Source: Actinomyces wuliandei (GTDB lineage Bacteria > Actinomycetota > Actinomycetes > Actinomycetales > Actinomycetaceae). From it: a stretch of 64,000 bases of DNA. The DNA is taken from positions 496,001 through 560,000 of the forward strand of contig NZ_CP025227.1 of assembly GCF_004010955.1 (NCBI RefSeq), given 5' to 3'. Positions 43,677 through 51,654 of the stretch are shown here, one piece after another. How positions within the stretch are numbered: position 1 is the first letter of the stretch; each line of letters opens with the position of its first letter. Under the pieces are notes generated by a model that did not search any database, was not told the origin of the DNA, and worked only from the letters and a program-made list of their open reading frames with translations. The position numbers were made by a program, and so were the translations under genes.

Positions 43677-44885
43677 ATGCCTACCCCCGACAGCACCACC
43701 GGACCAGATCACACCCCTGACAGCCCCGTCCAGGAGCCCGACCCCAGCGCCCCCGGCCTTGACCCTGGCGGCGACCTTGGTGATGACCCTGGCGGCGACC
43801 TTGGTGACGTGACCGCCGACAACGCCGCCGACATCCTCGCCCAAGAAGAGCCTCCGCAGCCCGAGAACAGCGGCTCCCGTCCGTCACGCCGCCGACTGCT
43901 GGCCGTCGGCGGGCTCGCCGCTGCGGCCGTGGTCGGCGTGGGCTCCTGGCTCACCCTGCGTCGCTCCAACCAGGGCGTCGTCGGCGCCGCTGAGGAGCTG
44001 CCGCTGGTCATCGGCGGCGACATCTGCGCCGCCCCGCTGTACGCCGCCTACCACCAGGGTTACTTCGACGACGCTGGCCTCAACGTCACGCTCGCGCGCA
44101 CCCAGCGCACCGAGGACACCAAGGACGCCCTCAGCGCCGGGAGGTACATCGGCGCCCCCGGCATCTTCTTCTCCTGGCTTGAGCCCATCTACAACGGCAT
44201 CAACGCCAGGCTGACCGCCGGCGTCCACTCCGGCTGCCTCCAGCTCGTGGTCGCCAACGACTCCCCCATCTCCTCCTACGCAGACCTCAAGGGAGCCACC
44301 ATCGGAGTCCCCTCCCTGTCCTCCTCGGCCTTCGCCTACTTCTCGATCGGCCTGGCCAGGGCCGGCATCGACGTGGATCCCGAGCACGGAGACATCACCT
44401 GGACCACTATCGACGAGGACTCACTGGGTACCCGCCTGACCAACGGCGACGTCGACGCGATCATGGGCTCGGACCCGGCGCCGCTGCTGCCCGTGTTCGA
44501 CGGTGCCGCCCACGTGATCGAGTCCAACGATGACGAGCCCTTCTGCTGCGCGGTAGCCCTCAACGGTGACTTCGTCTCCCGCCGCCCCGAGGAGGCCAGG
44601 GCGCTGACCGAGGCGTGGCTGAGAGGGGCGGACTACCTGGCCGCCTCCGAGGCGAACCGTAAGGAGATTGCCAGGATCGAGGTGGACAACAGCTATGTGG
44701 CCGCCGACCAGTCCCTGGTGGAGCAGGTGCTGGAGACCTACGGCTGGCGCGCCTCGGCGACAGCCTTCCGTGAGGCTATCGAGCCGGGCATTGAGGACTT
44801 CAAGACCACCGGCTACATTGACGCCGATGTTGATGCTGCTGAGCTTGCTGACACCGTCTACGCGGACCTGGGGATCACCCGATGA
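43677..44885 (+). CDS. ABC transporter substrate-binding protein, NitT/TauT/SsuA type
   Basis: The 402-residue protein starts at an ATG with GAGGAG 7 nt upstream. Residues 1-70 are hydrophilic, with a duplicated GGDLGD motif. A Tat-like signal follows (RPSRRRLLAVGGLAAAAVVGVG) and then an NMT1/SsuA-type periplasmic fold: PLVIGGDICAAPLYAAYHQGYFDDAGL in outline, GVPSLSSSAFAYF, NGDVDAIMGSDPAPLLPVF. The long N-terminal region before the twin arginine is unusual and may remain cytoplasmic. Family substrates are sulfonates, taurine, nitrate or thiamine precursors; the Cys-rich leader upstream favours a sulfur source. The stop overlaps the permease start (ATGA). Confidence 0.87.
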   Translation: MPTPDSTTGPDHTPDSPVQEPDPSAPGLDPGGDLGDDPGGDLGDVTADNAADILAQEEPPQPENSGSRPSRRRLLAVGGLAAAAVVGVGSWLTLRRSNQGVVGAAEELPLVIGGDICAAPLYAAYHQGYFDDAGLNVTLARTQRTEDTKDALSAGRYIGAPGIFFSWLEPIYNGINARLTAGVHSGCLQLVVANDSPISSYADLKGATIGVPSLSSSAFAYFSIGLARAGIDVDPEHGDITWTTIDEDSLGTRLTNGDVDAIMGSDPAPLLPVFDGAAHVIESNDDEPFCCAVALNGDFVSRRPEEARALTEAWLRGADYLAASEANRKEIARIEVDNSYVAADQSLVEQVLETYGWRASATAFREAIEPGIEDFKTTGYIDADVDAAELADTVYADLGITR

Positions 44886-45970
44886 CCGCCGAGGTGCGGA
44901 CGGCTGAGGCAGCAGGGGACACCGCCCCTGCTGCGACGACGGCTGCGGCCGACGCCCCCACGCCACCACCCGTGTCCACGGCGCCCAGGTCCCCCAGAGG
45001 CCAGGCCTGGCACGCCCGCCAGAGCCGGGTCGCGGCGGCAGGGCTGGCCGTCTGGGTGCTGTACGCCGTCGTCGTCGCCCTGGTACCCGATGTCGCCGGG
45101 GCACGCAGCGCGGACACGGCTCCGCTGCTCGCCCTGGTCAGCGCCTGGGTCCTGGTGCTGGGAGCGTGGACGGCGGTGGCTGCGGCCCGTCCGGGAGGGG
45201 GTGCGGCGGGGGCACTGGCTCACCGGCTGTCCTGGGTCGTGTTCTTCGGAGCCTGGTTCACCCTCTGGCAACTGACCACGGTCAAGACCGGGCTGCTCGA
45301 TCCTCCGTACTTTGTCGCCCCGGAGGTACTCATTGAGGCGCTGACCGACGACTGGACGCTGCTGGCAAGGTGCCTGGGCTCCTCCGCGCTGCTGTTCCTG
45401 ACCGGATACGCCATCGGCTCCGTCCTGGGGTTTGTCACCGGTCTGCTCATGGGGTGGTCGCGGCGGGCCGACTACTGGCTGCACCCTCTGCTGCAGACGG
45501 TCGGGCCGGTGCCTGCGGCCTCGCTGCTGCCGCTGGCGGTGCTCGTCCTGCCGACGACGTACGCCTCGGCCACCTTCATCGTCGCCTTCGGCGCCTGGTT
45601 CCCTATGGCGACCATGACCCGTGCCGGAGTGCGCTCTGTCCCGCGAACCTATGTCGACGTCGCCCGCACCCTCGGGGCCAACGAGTCCTTCCTGGTGCGT
45701 CGCGTCGCTGTCCCGGCCGCCCTGCCGGACATGCTCACCGGCCTGTTCACGGGCCTGGGCACGAGCCTGGCCGCGCTGATGACCGCTGAGCTGGTGGGTG
45801 TTGACCAGGGGCTCGCCTGGTACATCAACTGGGTCAAGGGCTGGGCCGACTACCCACGTATGTACGTGGGCCTGGCCGTGCTGGTCCTCTTCTGCCGCGC
45901 CCTGATGATCCTGCTGTTCACGCTGCGCTCCTCGCTGCTGGCATGGCAGCAGAACCTAGTGAGGTGGTGA
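44882..45970 (+). CDS. ABC transporter permease, NitT/TauT/SsuC type
   Basis: The 362-residue protein has an N-terminal 45-residue Ala/Pro-rich arm, extra N-terminal hydrophobic segments (AAGLAVWVLYAVVVALV, LLALVSAWVLVLGAWTAV), then the BPD-transport core typical of SsuC/TauC: ALLFLTGYAIGSVLGFVTGLLMGWS, the EAA-like loop DVARTLGANESFLVRRVAVPAALPDMLTG in outline, and LVGVDQGLAWYINW. It pairs with the binding protein (4-nt overlap) and the ATPase, whose gene begins 3 bp after its stop. The two extra N-terminal helices are not found in the shortest family members. Confidence 0.88.
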   Translation: MTAEVRTAEAAGDTAPAATTAAADAPTPPPVSTAPRSPRGQAWHARQSRVAAAGLAVWVLYAVVVALVPDVAGARSADTAPLLALVSAWVLVLGAWTAVAAARPGGGAAGALAHRLSWVVFFGAWFTLWQLTTVKTGLLDPPYFVAPEVLIEALTDDWTLLARCLGSSALLFLTGYAIGSVLGFVTGLLMGWSRRADYWLHPLLQTVGPVPAASLLPLAVLVLPTTYASATFIVAFGAWFPMATMTRAGVRSVPRTYVDVARTLGANESFLVRRVAVPAALPDMLTGLFTGLGTSLAALMTAELVGVDQGLAWYINWVKGWADYPRMYVGLAVLVLFCRALMILLFTLRSSLLAWQQNLVRW

Positions 45971-45973
45971 GAC

Positions 45974-46897
45974 ATGGCTGCCTCGACGTCCTCCGTCGCT
46001 TCTGCCGCCACAGCCTCTACATCAACGCGGACGGGCTCCGCAGGAGCTCCCGCTGGCGCCGGTCCCACGCCCCGAGGGGCACGGGTGGGCCTGGCCGGTG
46101 TCAGCCATCAGTACCCGTTGCGCCGCAACATCGACCACGGCTGGGTCCCGGCACTGATGCGGTTGGTCTCCCCGGCAGCCCGAGCCCGCCATGAGGCCGA
46201 GGGGGCCAAGCCCGCACAGCTGCCGGTGCTGAACGGCATCGACCTCAACATTGATGCGGGAGAGTTCGTGTCCCTGGTGGGACAGTCGGGCTGCGGCAAG
46301 TCCACAGTCCTGCGGCTCCTGTCCGGCCTGGAGACCCCCAGCGAGGGCAGAGTCATCGTCGATGGGGAGGCCGTGACAGGGCCAGCCCCTGAGCGGGCGC
46401 TGGCCTTTCAGGACGCCACCCTCCTGCCCTGGCGCACCGTGCGGGACAACGTCGCCCTGGGGCCGCAGGCCCGTGGACGCGTGGAGCCCCGCCGGGTTGA
46501 GGCCGCGCTGCAGGTGGTGGGGCTGCGGGACTTCGCCGATGCCTACCCGGCCACCCTGTCCGGCGGTATGGCGCAGCGTGCGGCCCTGGCCCGGGCACTG
46601 GTCAACCGGCCTCGCCTGTTCCTGCTGGATGAGCCCTTCGGCAAGCTCGACGCGTTGACCCGCCTCGCCCTGCAGGACGAGATCGCCAGTCTGTGGGCCT
46701 CACAGGGCTTCACCGCCGTGCTGGTGACTCACGACGTGGAGGAGGCGCTGCGCCTGTCCAACCGCGTGGTCGTGCTCTCCGAGAGGCCGGCGCACGTGGT
46801 GGAGGACATCCGCGTGCCCGAAGGGCTGGGGCGCGACGAGGCCGCCCCCGAGTTCCAGCGGCTACGCCGCCATATTCTCTCCTTTCTGGGCCGCTGA
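45974..46897 (+). CDS. ABC transporter ATP-binding protein, NitT/TauT/SsuB type
   Basis: The 307-residue protein shows Walker A GQSGCGKST, the Q-loop AFQDATLLPWRTV, signature LSGGMAQRAALARAL, Walker B LFLLDEPFGKLDALTR and the switch His in VLVTHDVEEALRLS. The LLPWRTV and GKLDALTR details are typical of SsuB/TauB/NrtD ATPases. A Ser/Ala-rich N-terminal arm of about 40 residues precedes the domain, and a loop with SPAARARHEAEGAKPAQ is inserted before Walker A. It powers the transporter encoded with the two preceding genes. Confidence 0.92.
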   Translation: MAASTSSVASAATASTSTRTGSAGAPAGAGPTPRGARVGLAGVSHQYPLRRNIDHGWVPALMRLVSPAARARHEAEGAKPAQLPVLNGIDLNIDAGEFVSLVGQSGCGKSTVLRLLSGLETPSEGRVIVDGEAVTGPAPERALAFQDATLLPWRTVRDNVALGPQARGRVEPRRVEAALQVVGLRDFADAYPATLSGGMAQRAALARALVNRPRLFLLDEPFGKLDALTRLALQDEIASLWASQGFTAVLVTHDVEEALRLSNRVVVLSERPAHVVEDIRVPEGLGRDEAAPEFQRLRRHILSFLGR

Positions 46898-46916
46898 GAG
46901 CCCGGGCAGCGGTGAT

Positions 46917-46963
46917 GACGGCGGCTCCCGCCCGGCCAGGTGACCGGGGCGGGAGCCGCCGTC
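46917..46963. terminator. Bidirectional hairpin terminator between ABC ATPase and yagU-like genes
   Basis: A perfect 17-bp stem, GACGGCGGCTCCCGCCC (46917-46933) with GGGCGGGAGCCGCCGTC (46947-46963), encloses a 13-nt loop between the two convergent stop codons. It is the strongest hairpin I see in the window. Confidence 0.8.
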
Positions 46964-47006
46964 AGGAGGTGGGAGGACCTCACAGGGGGAGGCTCGGCGA
47001 GGCGAG

Positions 47007-47594
47007 TCAGCGGGTGCTGGCCGTGACGGGGACCTCGGCGTCGGGCTCGTGAGTGATGCGGTTGCGTAGGTCGCGGCGCACGATCTCAATGGACCACATC
47101 CACACGATGTGGCCAAAGAGTTCCGAGAAGTGCTCCGACCATGTCTGGGCGCCGTCGACCCAGGGGAAGGGGTTGGGTGCCCAGCCCAGCAGCGGCATGA
47201 CAACCACGTGCGCGCCCACGTACACGAAGACCCCGAAGACGGCGCCCTGCCACATCTTGATCCTCGGGAAGTACTCCGCCGCGACGCAGTAGACCAGGCC
47301 GAAGACGATCGCGAAGCCGAAGTGCACGATGAAGGACATGATCGGCAGCTCGTTGTGGGAGAAGGTCACCGTCAGGTGCGAGGTCTCCGGTGACATGCCG
47401 AACCACTCCAGCATGGCCTGAGGCGGGTTCGTGTCCGAGCGGATACCCGGTGTGCGCGGAGGGAAGGGCACCTCCCAGCCGAACTTGACCAGGGCGGAGA
47501 AGGTGCCGCCGATGAGGCCGACCAGCGCAGCCACGCCGAGACGGCGGCGTGACGGCTCAGTCGAGCCGAGAAGGCGGGTGATCCAGGTGGGCAT
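47007..47594 (-). CDS. YagU-family inner membrane protein
   Basis: The 195-residue protein matches YagU/DUF1440: an N-terminal helix VAALVGLIGGTFSALVKFGWE, the conserved PPRTPGIRSDTNPPQAML loop, a helix with VHFGFAIVFGLVYCVAAEYFP, then GAVFGVFVYVGAHVVVMPLLGW and the C-terminal HIVWMWSIEIVRRDLRNR. In E. coli the family member is linked to acid resistance; the mechanism is unknown. GGAGG 5 nt upstream supports the ATG. The gene is monocistronic between the ABC operon and menB. Confidence 0.88.
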   Translation of the reverse strand: MPTWITRLLGSTEPSRRRLGVAALVGLIGGTFSALVKFGWEVPFPPRTPGIRSDTNPPQAMLEWFGMSPETSHLTVTFSHNELPIMSFIVHFGFAIVFGLVYCVAAEYFPRIKMWQGAVFGVFVYVGAHVVVMPLLGWAPNPFPWVDGAQTWSEHFSELFGHIVWMWSIEIVRRDLRNRITHEPDAEVPVTASTR

Positions 47595-47819
47595 GAGAAC
47601 CTCCGGGGTGGTGGGGCGTTGGCGCCACGGCGGCAGTGACCAGGCGCCCGCAGTGCTGCGCGTCGTGGTCGGCGCAACGATGCCACGGTTGCTCCAGGGC
47701 GTCCAGGCTGGCGCGGGCGCGCGGCGTCGTCCGCAGGGGCGTCTGCGGCGGCGGCTGTGGAGCCGCTGCCGGGAGGGGCCGGGGGCACCGGGGATACTCA
47801 GAAGCAGGCAGAAGTAGTG

Positions 47820-48914
47820 TCAGAAGTAGTAGGGGAACGGCGACCAGTCCGGGGCGCGCCGCTGGAGGAAGGCGTCGCGGCCCTCGGCAGCCTCCTGCGT
47901 CATGTAGGCCAGGCGGGTGGCCTCCCCGGCGAAGACCTGCTGGCCCGCCAGGCCGTCGTCAGCCAGGTTGAAGGCGAGTTTGAGCATCCGGATCGCCTGG
48001 GGGGACTTGCTCACCACCGTCGCGGCCACCTCCAGCGCCCGCTCCTCCAGCTCGGCGTGAGGGACAGCCTCGTTGACCACGCCCCAGTGCTGCGCCGTCA
48101 CCGCGTCGTAGGTGCGGGCGAGGAAGAAGATCTCCCGGGCGCGCTTGTCGCCCACCTGCCGGGCCAGCAGCGCCGAGCCGTAGCCGGCGTCAAAGGAGCC
48201 CACGTCGGCGTCGGTCTGCTTGAAGCGCGCGTGCTCGACGGAGGCCAGGGACAGGTCGCACACCACGTTGAGACTGTGCCCGCCGCCGGCGGCCCAGCCG
48301 GGGACGGCGGCGATGACGACCTTGGGCATGGTGCGGATGAGGCGCTGAACCTCCAGGATGTGAAGGCGCCCGGCGCGAGCAGTGTCCACGCGTTGGCGTG
48401 CTGCGGCGACGTCAGCATCATGGTCGTGGCCGACGGCACTGGTGGGGGAGTCCTCGGCGTCCTGTCGCTCGTAGAGGTAGCCGTCGCGCCCGCGGACCCG
48501 CTGGTCGCCTCCGGAGGAGAAGGCCCAGCCGCCGTCGCGTGGGCTCGGCCCATTGCCGGTGAGGATGACCGCCCCCACGTCACCGCTGGTGCGGGCGTGG
48601 TCGAGGACCCGGTACAGCTCGTCGACGGTGCGCGGGCGGAAGGCGTTGCGCACCTCCGGGCGGTTGACCGCCACCCGGACCACGGGCAGGTCCCGCAGCC
48701 AGGTGCCCTCGGCGTCGCGCACGCAGCCGCGGTGGTAGGTGACGTCGCTCAGGGCTGGGGGAGTGCTGGCTGCTCCGGCGGTACCGTCCACGGTGCCGGT
48801 GGTGCTGGTGGCACCGCTCGCCTCAGGCACGTCGCGCCACCGGGTGGGGTCGAAGATGGCGGAGACCCGGGTGGGGAGCGGGTAGGGGGCGGTGGTGCTC
48901 CGGGTGTCAGGCAT
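47820..48914 (-). CDS. menB: 1,4-Dihydroxy-2-naphthoyl-CoA synthase
   Basis: The 364-residue protein is a crotonase-fold MenB that closes the second ring in menaquinone synthesis. It carries RNAFRPRTVDELYRVLDHAR, FSSGGDQRVRG, VIAAVPGWAAGGGHSLNVVCDLSLA, DADVGSFDAGYGSALLARQVG and the family C-terminus APDWSPFPYYF. The N-terminal about 60 residues are longer than in E. coli MenB, with a low-complexity Thr/Gly/Ala segment, as in other actinobacteria. On the minus strand TAGGCT ends 6 nt before the ATG, so the mRNA is probably leaderless. Confidence 0.95.
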   Translation of the reverse strand: MPDTRSTTAPYPLPTRVSAIFDPTRWRDVPEASGATSTTGTVDGTAGAASTPPALSDVTYHRGCVRDAEGTWLRDLPVVRVAVNRPEVRNAFRPRTVDELYRVLDHARTSGDVGAVILTGNGPSPRDGGWAFSSGGDQRVRGRDGYLYERQDAEDSPTSAVGHDHDADVAAARQRVDTARAGRLHILEVQRLIRTMPKVVIAAVPGWAAGGGHSLNVVCDLSLASVEHARFKQTDADVGSFDAGYGSALLARQVGDKRAREIFFLARTYDAVTAQHWGVVNEAVPHAELEERALEVAATVVSKSPQAIRMLKLAFNLADDGLAGQQVFAGEATRLAYMTQEAAEGRDAFLQRRAPDWSPFPYYF

Positions 48915-48990
48915 GTGCCCAGCCTAGACGGGGGTTGGAGTAGCCGAGGTGTGTCCGCTTCGTGGGGGGCTGTGGGCGTGGATCATCTGT

Positions 48991-49208
48991 TGCACATCTT
49001 CAGGCTGCTTGGCATGGTGGCTGCTGGCATTTTTGGCGACCTGGTGCGGGTGAAGGACCGTTCCAGGTGTCGCAGCAGGGTGAAAATGTGCAGAAGAGAG
49101 CGTGCTGCACATCTTCACCTCCGGACTGCTGGGTCCCCGCTGGTGCTCCTTCCGCAGTTCCGCCAGTTTCATGAGGTGCCCGCCCCTCGTCCAGGGTGAA
49201 GATGTGCA
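48991..49208. repeat. Two tandem 102-bp elements with TGCACATCTTCA terminal inverted repeats
   Basis: The 12-mer TGCACATCTTCA occurs at 48991-49002 and 49106-49117 on the plus strand, and inverted at 49081-49092 (one mismatch) and 49197-49208. This makes two elements of 102-103 bp, each bounded by inverted repeats, separated by 13 bp; the inner pair can also form a stem across that gap. The interiors are not obviously alike. The array lies in the 340-bp gap between menB and the Abi remnant, in which I see no gene. Confidence 0.75.
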
Positions 49209-49254
49209 GTTCTGCTGGCAGGTAGTGGGTGCATACCAGGGTGAGACAGGCCTC

Positions 49255-50262
49255 TCAGCGGGGAGGCTCGGAAGTGGTCAGTGGGCTTCGTATCCCCTGT
49301 GCAAAGATCTTGTTGGACTCAAGGAGCCTGTCCACCTTGTCGAGGAACACCGTGTCCCGGCTGTCAGAACGCAGGAAGGACGCGAGTGCGAGCAGGACGG
49401 TGTAGAGACTTCTGTCCTGGACGTTGCGGGCTCGTCTTCGGTAGATCTTGGGCTTTTTTGGCGCGCGGGTTGCGGGGCGCATCCAGAGGCGGGAGTGATG
49501 CGCAATCATGTTGCGTAGCACGATGAGGCTGCGCAGTTGGGTGTCGAGTACCTGGTTAGAGATGCCAAAAGCCTGTGCGACAGACTTCCACGGAGGCGTT
49601 TCCGGCTGTTGTTTCCCGGGTCGGGTCTCCATGATGACATCGGTGAGGAGGCCGAGAGACCAGCTGTCAACGACAGCCCATATGGGGAGTGACTTCAGCA
49701 CCTCGCTCTGTTGAGCCTTGTCCAGGAGGCTGGGAGAGCCCTGCTACGGTGCGCCGCAGGTTCTAGCGTGGGCCGCGAACTGCTCGAGGATGTAGGGCTC
49801 TCGTGAACGAAGAATCTCCTCCCTGACTCGGGCGGAAGTCGGCTTGCCCCCGGTGGAGCGGGAAGTGAAGTGGCCTGGGGACAGGAAGCACTCCGTGGGC
49901 GGGTGGTGTCTGCAGTGTTCTATGACAAAATGAGCACGAAGACGCCACTCAAAGATTCTGACTGCCGTATATGTGTGTTCAGCGAGTTGGTGGTCGAGTT
50001 CGATAATGTCGATAATTCTGTCTGCTGCTCCGTGAAACTCTGCCAGGCCTTTGCGGACTAGCGTCCGGTAGTTGCGGGCGTAGCCCAGATAGTAGTGAAA
50101 GTTAACATCTGCTAGAAATGAGCGGGATCTTGCGGATATCTCGTCATTGCCGTGGACGTAGCCGTGGCTGCGAAGATAAGCGAGTCGGTCGTCAAGGCTC
50201 AGGTAGGGGCTGGGCACTGTCAGGGATTTCTGGTGAAAAGAGAGGGCCCCCGCAGTGCGCAT
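49255..50262 (-). pseudogene. Abi_2-type abortive-infection protein split by an in-frame TAG
   Basis: On the minus strand an AbiD/AbiF-like (Abi_2) protein can be read: SPYLSLDDRLAYLRSHGYV, FLADVNFHYYLGYARNYR, IDIIELDHQLAEHTYTAVRIFEWRLRAHF in outline, EPYILEQFAAHAR. A TAG codon at 49746-49744 follows, and then in the same frame QGSPSLLDKAQQSEVLKSLPIWAVVDSWSLGLLTDVI and LRSLIVLRNMIAHHSRLW to the stop at 49255. The second half contains the family's RNxxxH motif (RNMIAHH). One nonsense codon therefore splits an otherwise intact gene. The start at 50262 is tentative; no ribosome-binding site is visible. Confidence 0.75.
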
Positions 50263-50393
50263 CGTCGAGAGGCGGCGGGGGGACTGATGAAACCAATAGT
50301 AGAGCGTTGCCTGAGGGTGGTCAAGGGTGGTGGGCGTCACTGTAGTGTGGTTTGCGGGGGGTGGCATCCAGAGCCCCGCGTGGTTCTGGGTGG

Positions 50394-50580
50394 CTAGATG
50401 TCGAGGTGGCAGAGGAGGTGGGGTGGTGGTGTGGTGTCGTGAAGGATGTAGGTGCGGAAGAGGGGTGCGGCCTGGTGGCCTGTGAGGACCTCCTCGGGGT
50501 GGACGTGGGTGGTGAAGGGCTGGTTGCCGCCGTTGTCCCAGGTCAGGGGGACTCATGAGTCGGGGTCTGTGACGGGGTGG
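50394..50580 (-). pseudogene. Truncated duplicate of the 3' end of the 51092-51592 gene
   Basis: These 187 bp align without gaps to 51092-51278, the last third of the candidate immunity gene. In the minus-strand frame the same WDNGGNQPFTTHVHPEEV is readable, but a TGA replaces the Trp codon at the position equal to DSWVPLTW, and the upstream part of the gene is missing. It is a relic of an immunity-gene duplication. Confidence 0.85.
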
Positions 50581-50638
50581 TGGGCTGGTCCGGATCGCGG
50601 GGCCGGGTCACCGCGCCTGCCAGGGGGCGTGTGGGTGT

Positions 50639-51059
50639 CTAGTGGAAGTAGTGGGGGTACTCCTGCTCGGGGTCGTGGTCGTGGTGGTCGACCCACTGGT
50701 GGTCTATCTGGGTGGGGGTGATGCCGGGGGTCAGGACGGTGTGGCCGGTGAAGCCCTGGTCGGTGTACCACAGGACGAGGCTGGGGTCGGGGTGCAGGGA
50801 GCGTACCCAGGCGGCGACCTCGGCGGCGACCTGGGGGTGGGCGTTGGTGGAGACCATCCGGTTGTGGGGGAAGTGCCTGACGGAGAAGGGGGGGCGCGTC
50901 GGGTGGGGAGACGACTGTGGCGTCGGTGATGTGGGTGGTGGGGTCCCACCTGAATGCCCTGCAGCCGGGCCACCTGTTCTGGGCCTCGCGCAGGAACGTG
51001 TCGGCGTCGAGCATCTGCTGCTGGGACGTGACGGTAATGACCATGTGGTCAACTCCCAT
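50639..51059 (-). pseudogene. Second candidate immunity-type gene, frameshifted at a C7 run
   Basis: The ATG at 51059 (AAGGA 4-5 nt upstream) opens a frame HMVITVTSQQQMLDADTFLREAQ and FRWDPTTHITDATVVSPPDAPP. After a run of seven C (G7 on the plus strand, 50888-50894) the coding pattern continues in the next frame as FSVRHFPHNRMVST, VAAWVRSLHPDPSLVLWYTDQGFTGHTVLTPGI and ends with EQEYPHYFH at 50639. Removing one C restores a 139-residue protein. Family unknown; size and position suggest an immunity protein. The homopolymer means phase variation or a sequencing error are both possible. Confidence 0.65.
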
Positions 51060-51091
51060 GGTGGTCCTTACTGTCTGCTGCTGGTGGTGTC

Positions 51092-51592
51092 CTAGATGTC
51101 GAGCTGGCGGAGGAGGTGGGGTGGTGGTGTGGTGTCGTGGAGGATGTAGGCGCGGAAGAGGGGTGCGGCCTGGTGGCCGGTGAAGACCTCCTCGGGGTGG
51201 ACGTGGGTGGTGAAGGGCTGGTTGCCGCCGTTGTCCCAGGTCAGGGGGACCCATGAGTCGGGGTCTGTGACGGGGTGGCGGGCGACGGTGTAGTGGGTGT
51301 AGCCGTCTGCCGGGTCGGGTACGCGCAGCTCGACGGTCATGGCCTGGTGGGAGCCTGCGGCCTGCATGTAGGCGTGCCGGTAGGGGTGGTCCTCGGGCAG
51401 GTCGTCGGGGAAGTCCATGCCCTCGGGCAGGGGGCGCACCCCCAGGGAGAAGCGGGGACCGCCTGTCAGGTAGGTGGGCACGGTCAGGCTCTGAGTGATC
51501 TCGTCGGCGATGATCTCCGGGGTCTGGCGGACCTTGAACATCTCGCCGCGCCCGAACCTGGTGTCGACGTCCCAGGTGACGAACTTCCTCAT
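51092..51592 (-). CDS. Candidate immunity protein for the adjacent toxin
   Basis: The 166-residue protein starts at an ATG with AAGGAGAG about 7 nt upstream. It reads FVTWDVDTRFGRGEMF, TYLTGGPRFSLGVRPLPEGM, MTVELRVPDPADGYTHYTVARH and VPLTWDNGGNQPFTTHVHPEEVFTGHQAAPLF. The LTWDNGG...VHPEEV...APLF arrangement faintly recalls the Imm1 immunity fold, but I do not claim the family. It lies 62 bp downstream of the toxin gene, on the same strand, the usual immunity position. A truncated copy of its 3' end is at 50394-50580. Confidence 0.7.
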   Translation of the reverse strand: MRKFVTWDVDTRFGRGEMFKVRQTPEIIADEITQSLTVPTYLTGGPRFSLGVRPLPEGMDFPDDLPEDHPYRHAYMQAAGSHQAMTVELRVPDPADGYTHYTVARHPVTDPDSWVPLTWDNGGNQPFTTHVHPEEVFTGHQAAPLFRAYILHDTTPPPHLLRQLDI

Positions 51593-51654
51593 GGGTGATC
51601 TCTCCTTACCGTGTCGTGGCTGTGCTGGGAGGGTGCCGGGTGTGGTCAGCCAGG

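Noticed and set aside
47757-49199. 480-codon plus-strand open frame opposite menB
   Set aside because: It is antisense to menB, has no recognisable domain, and codon bias follows the menB frame.
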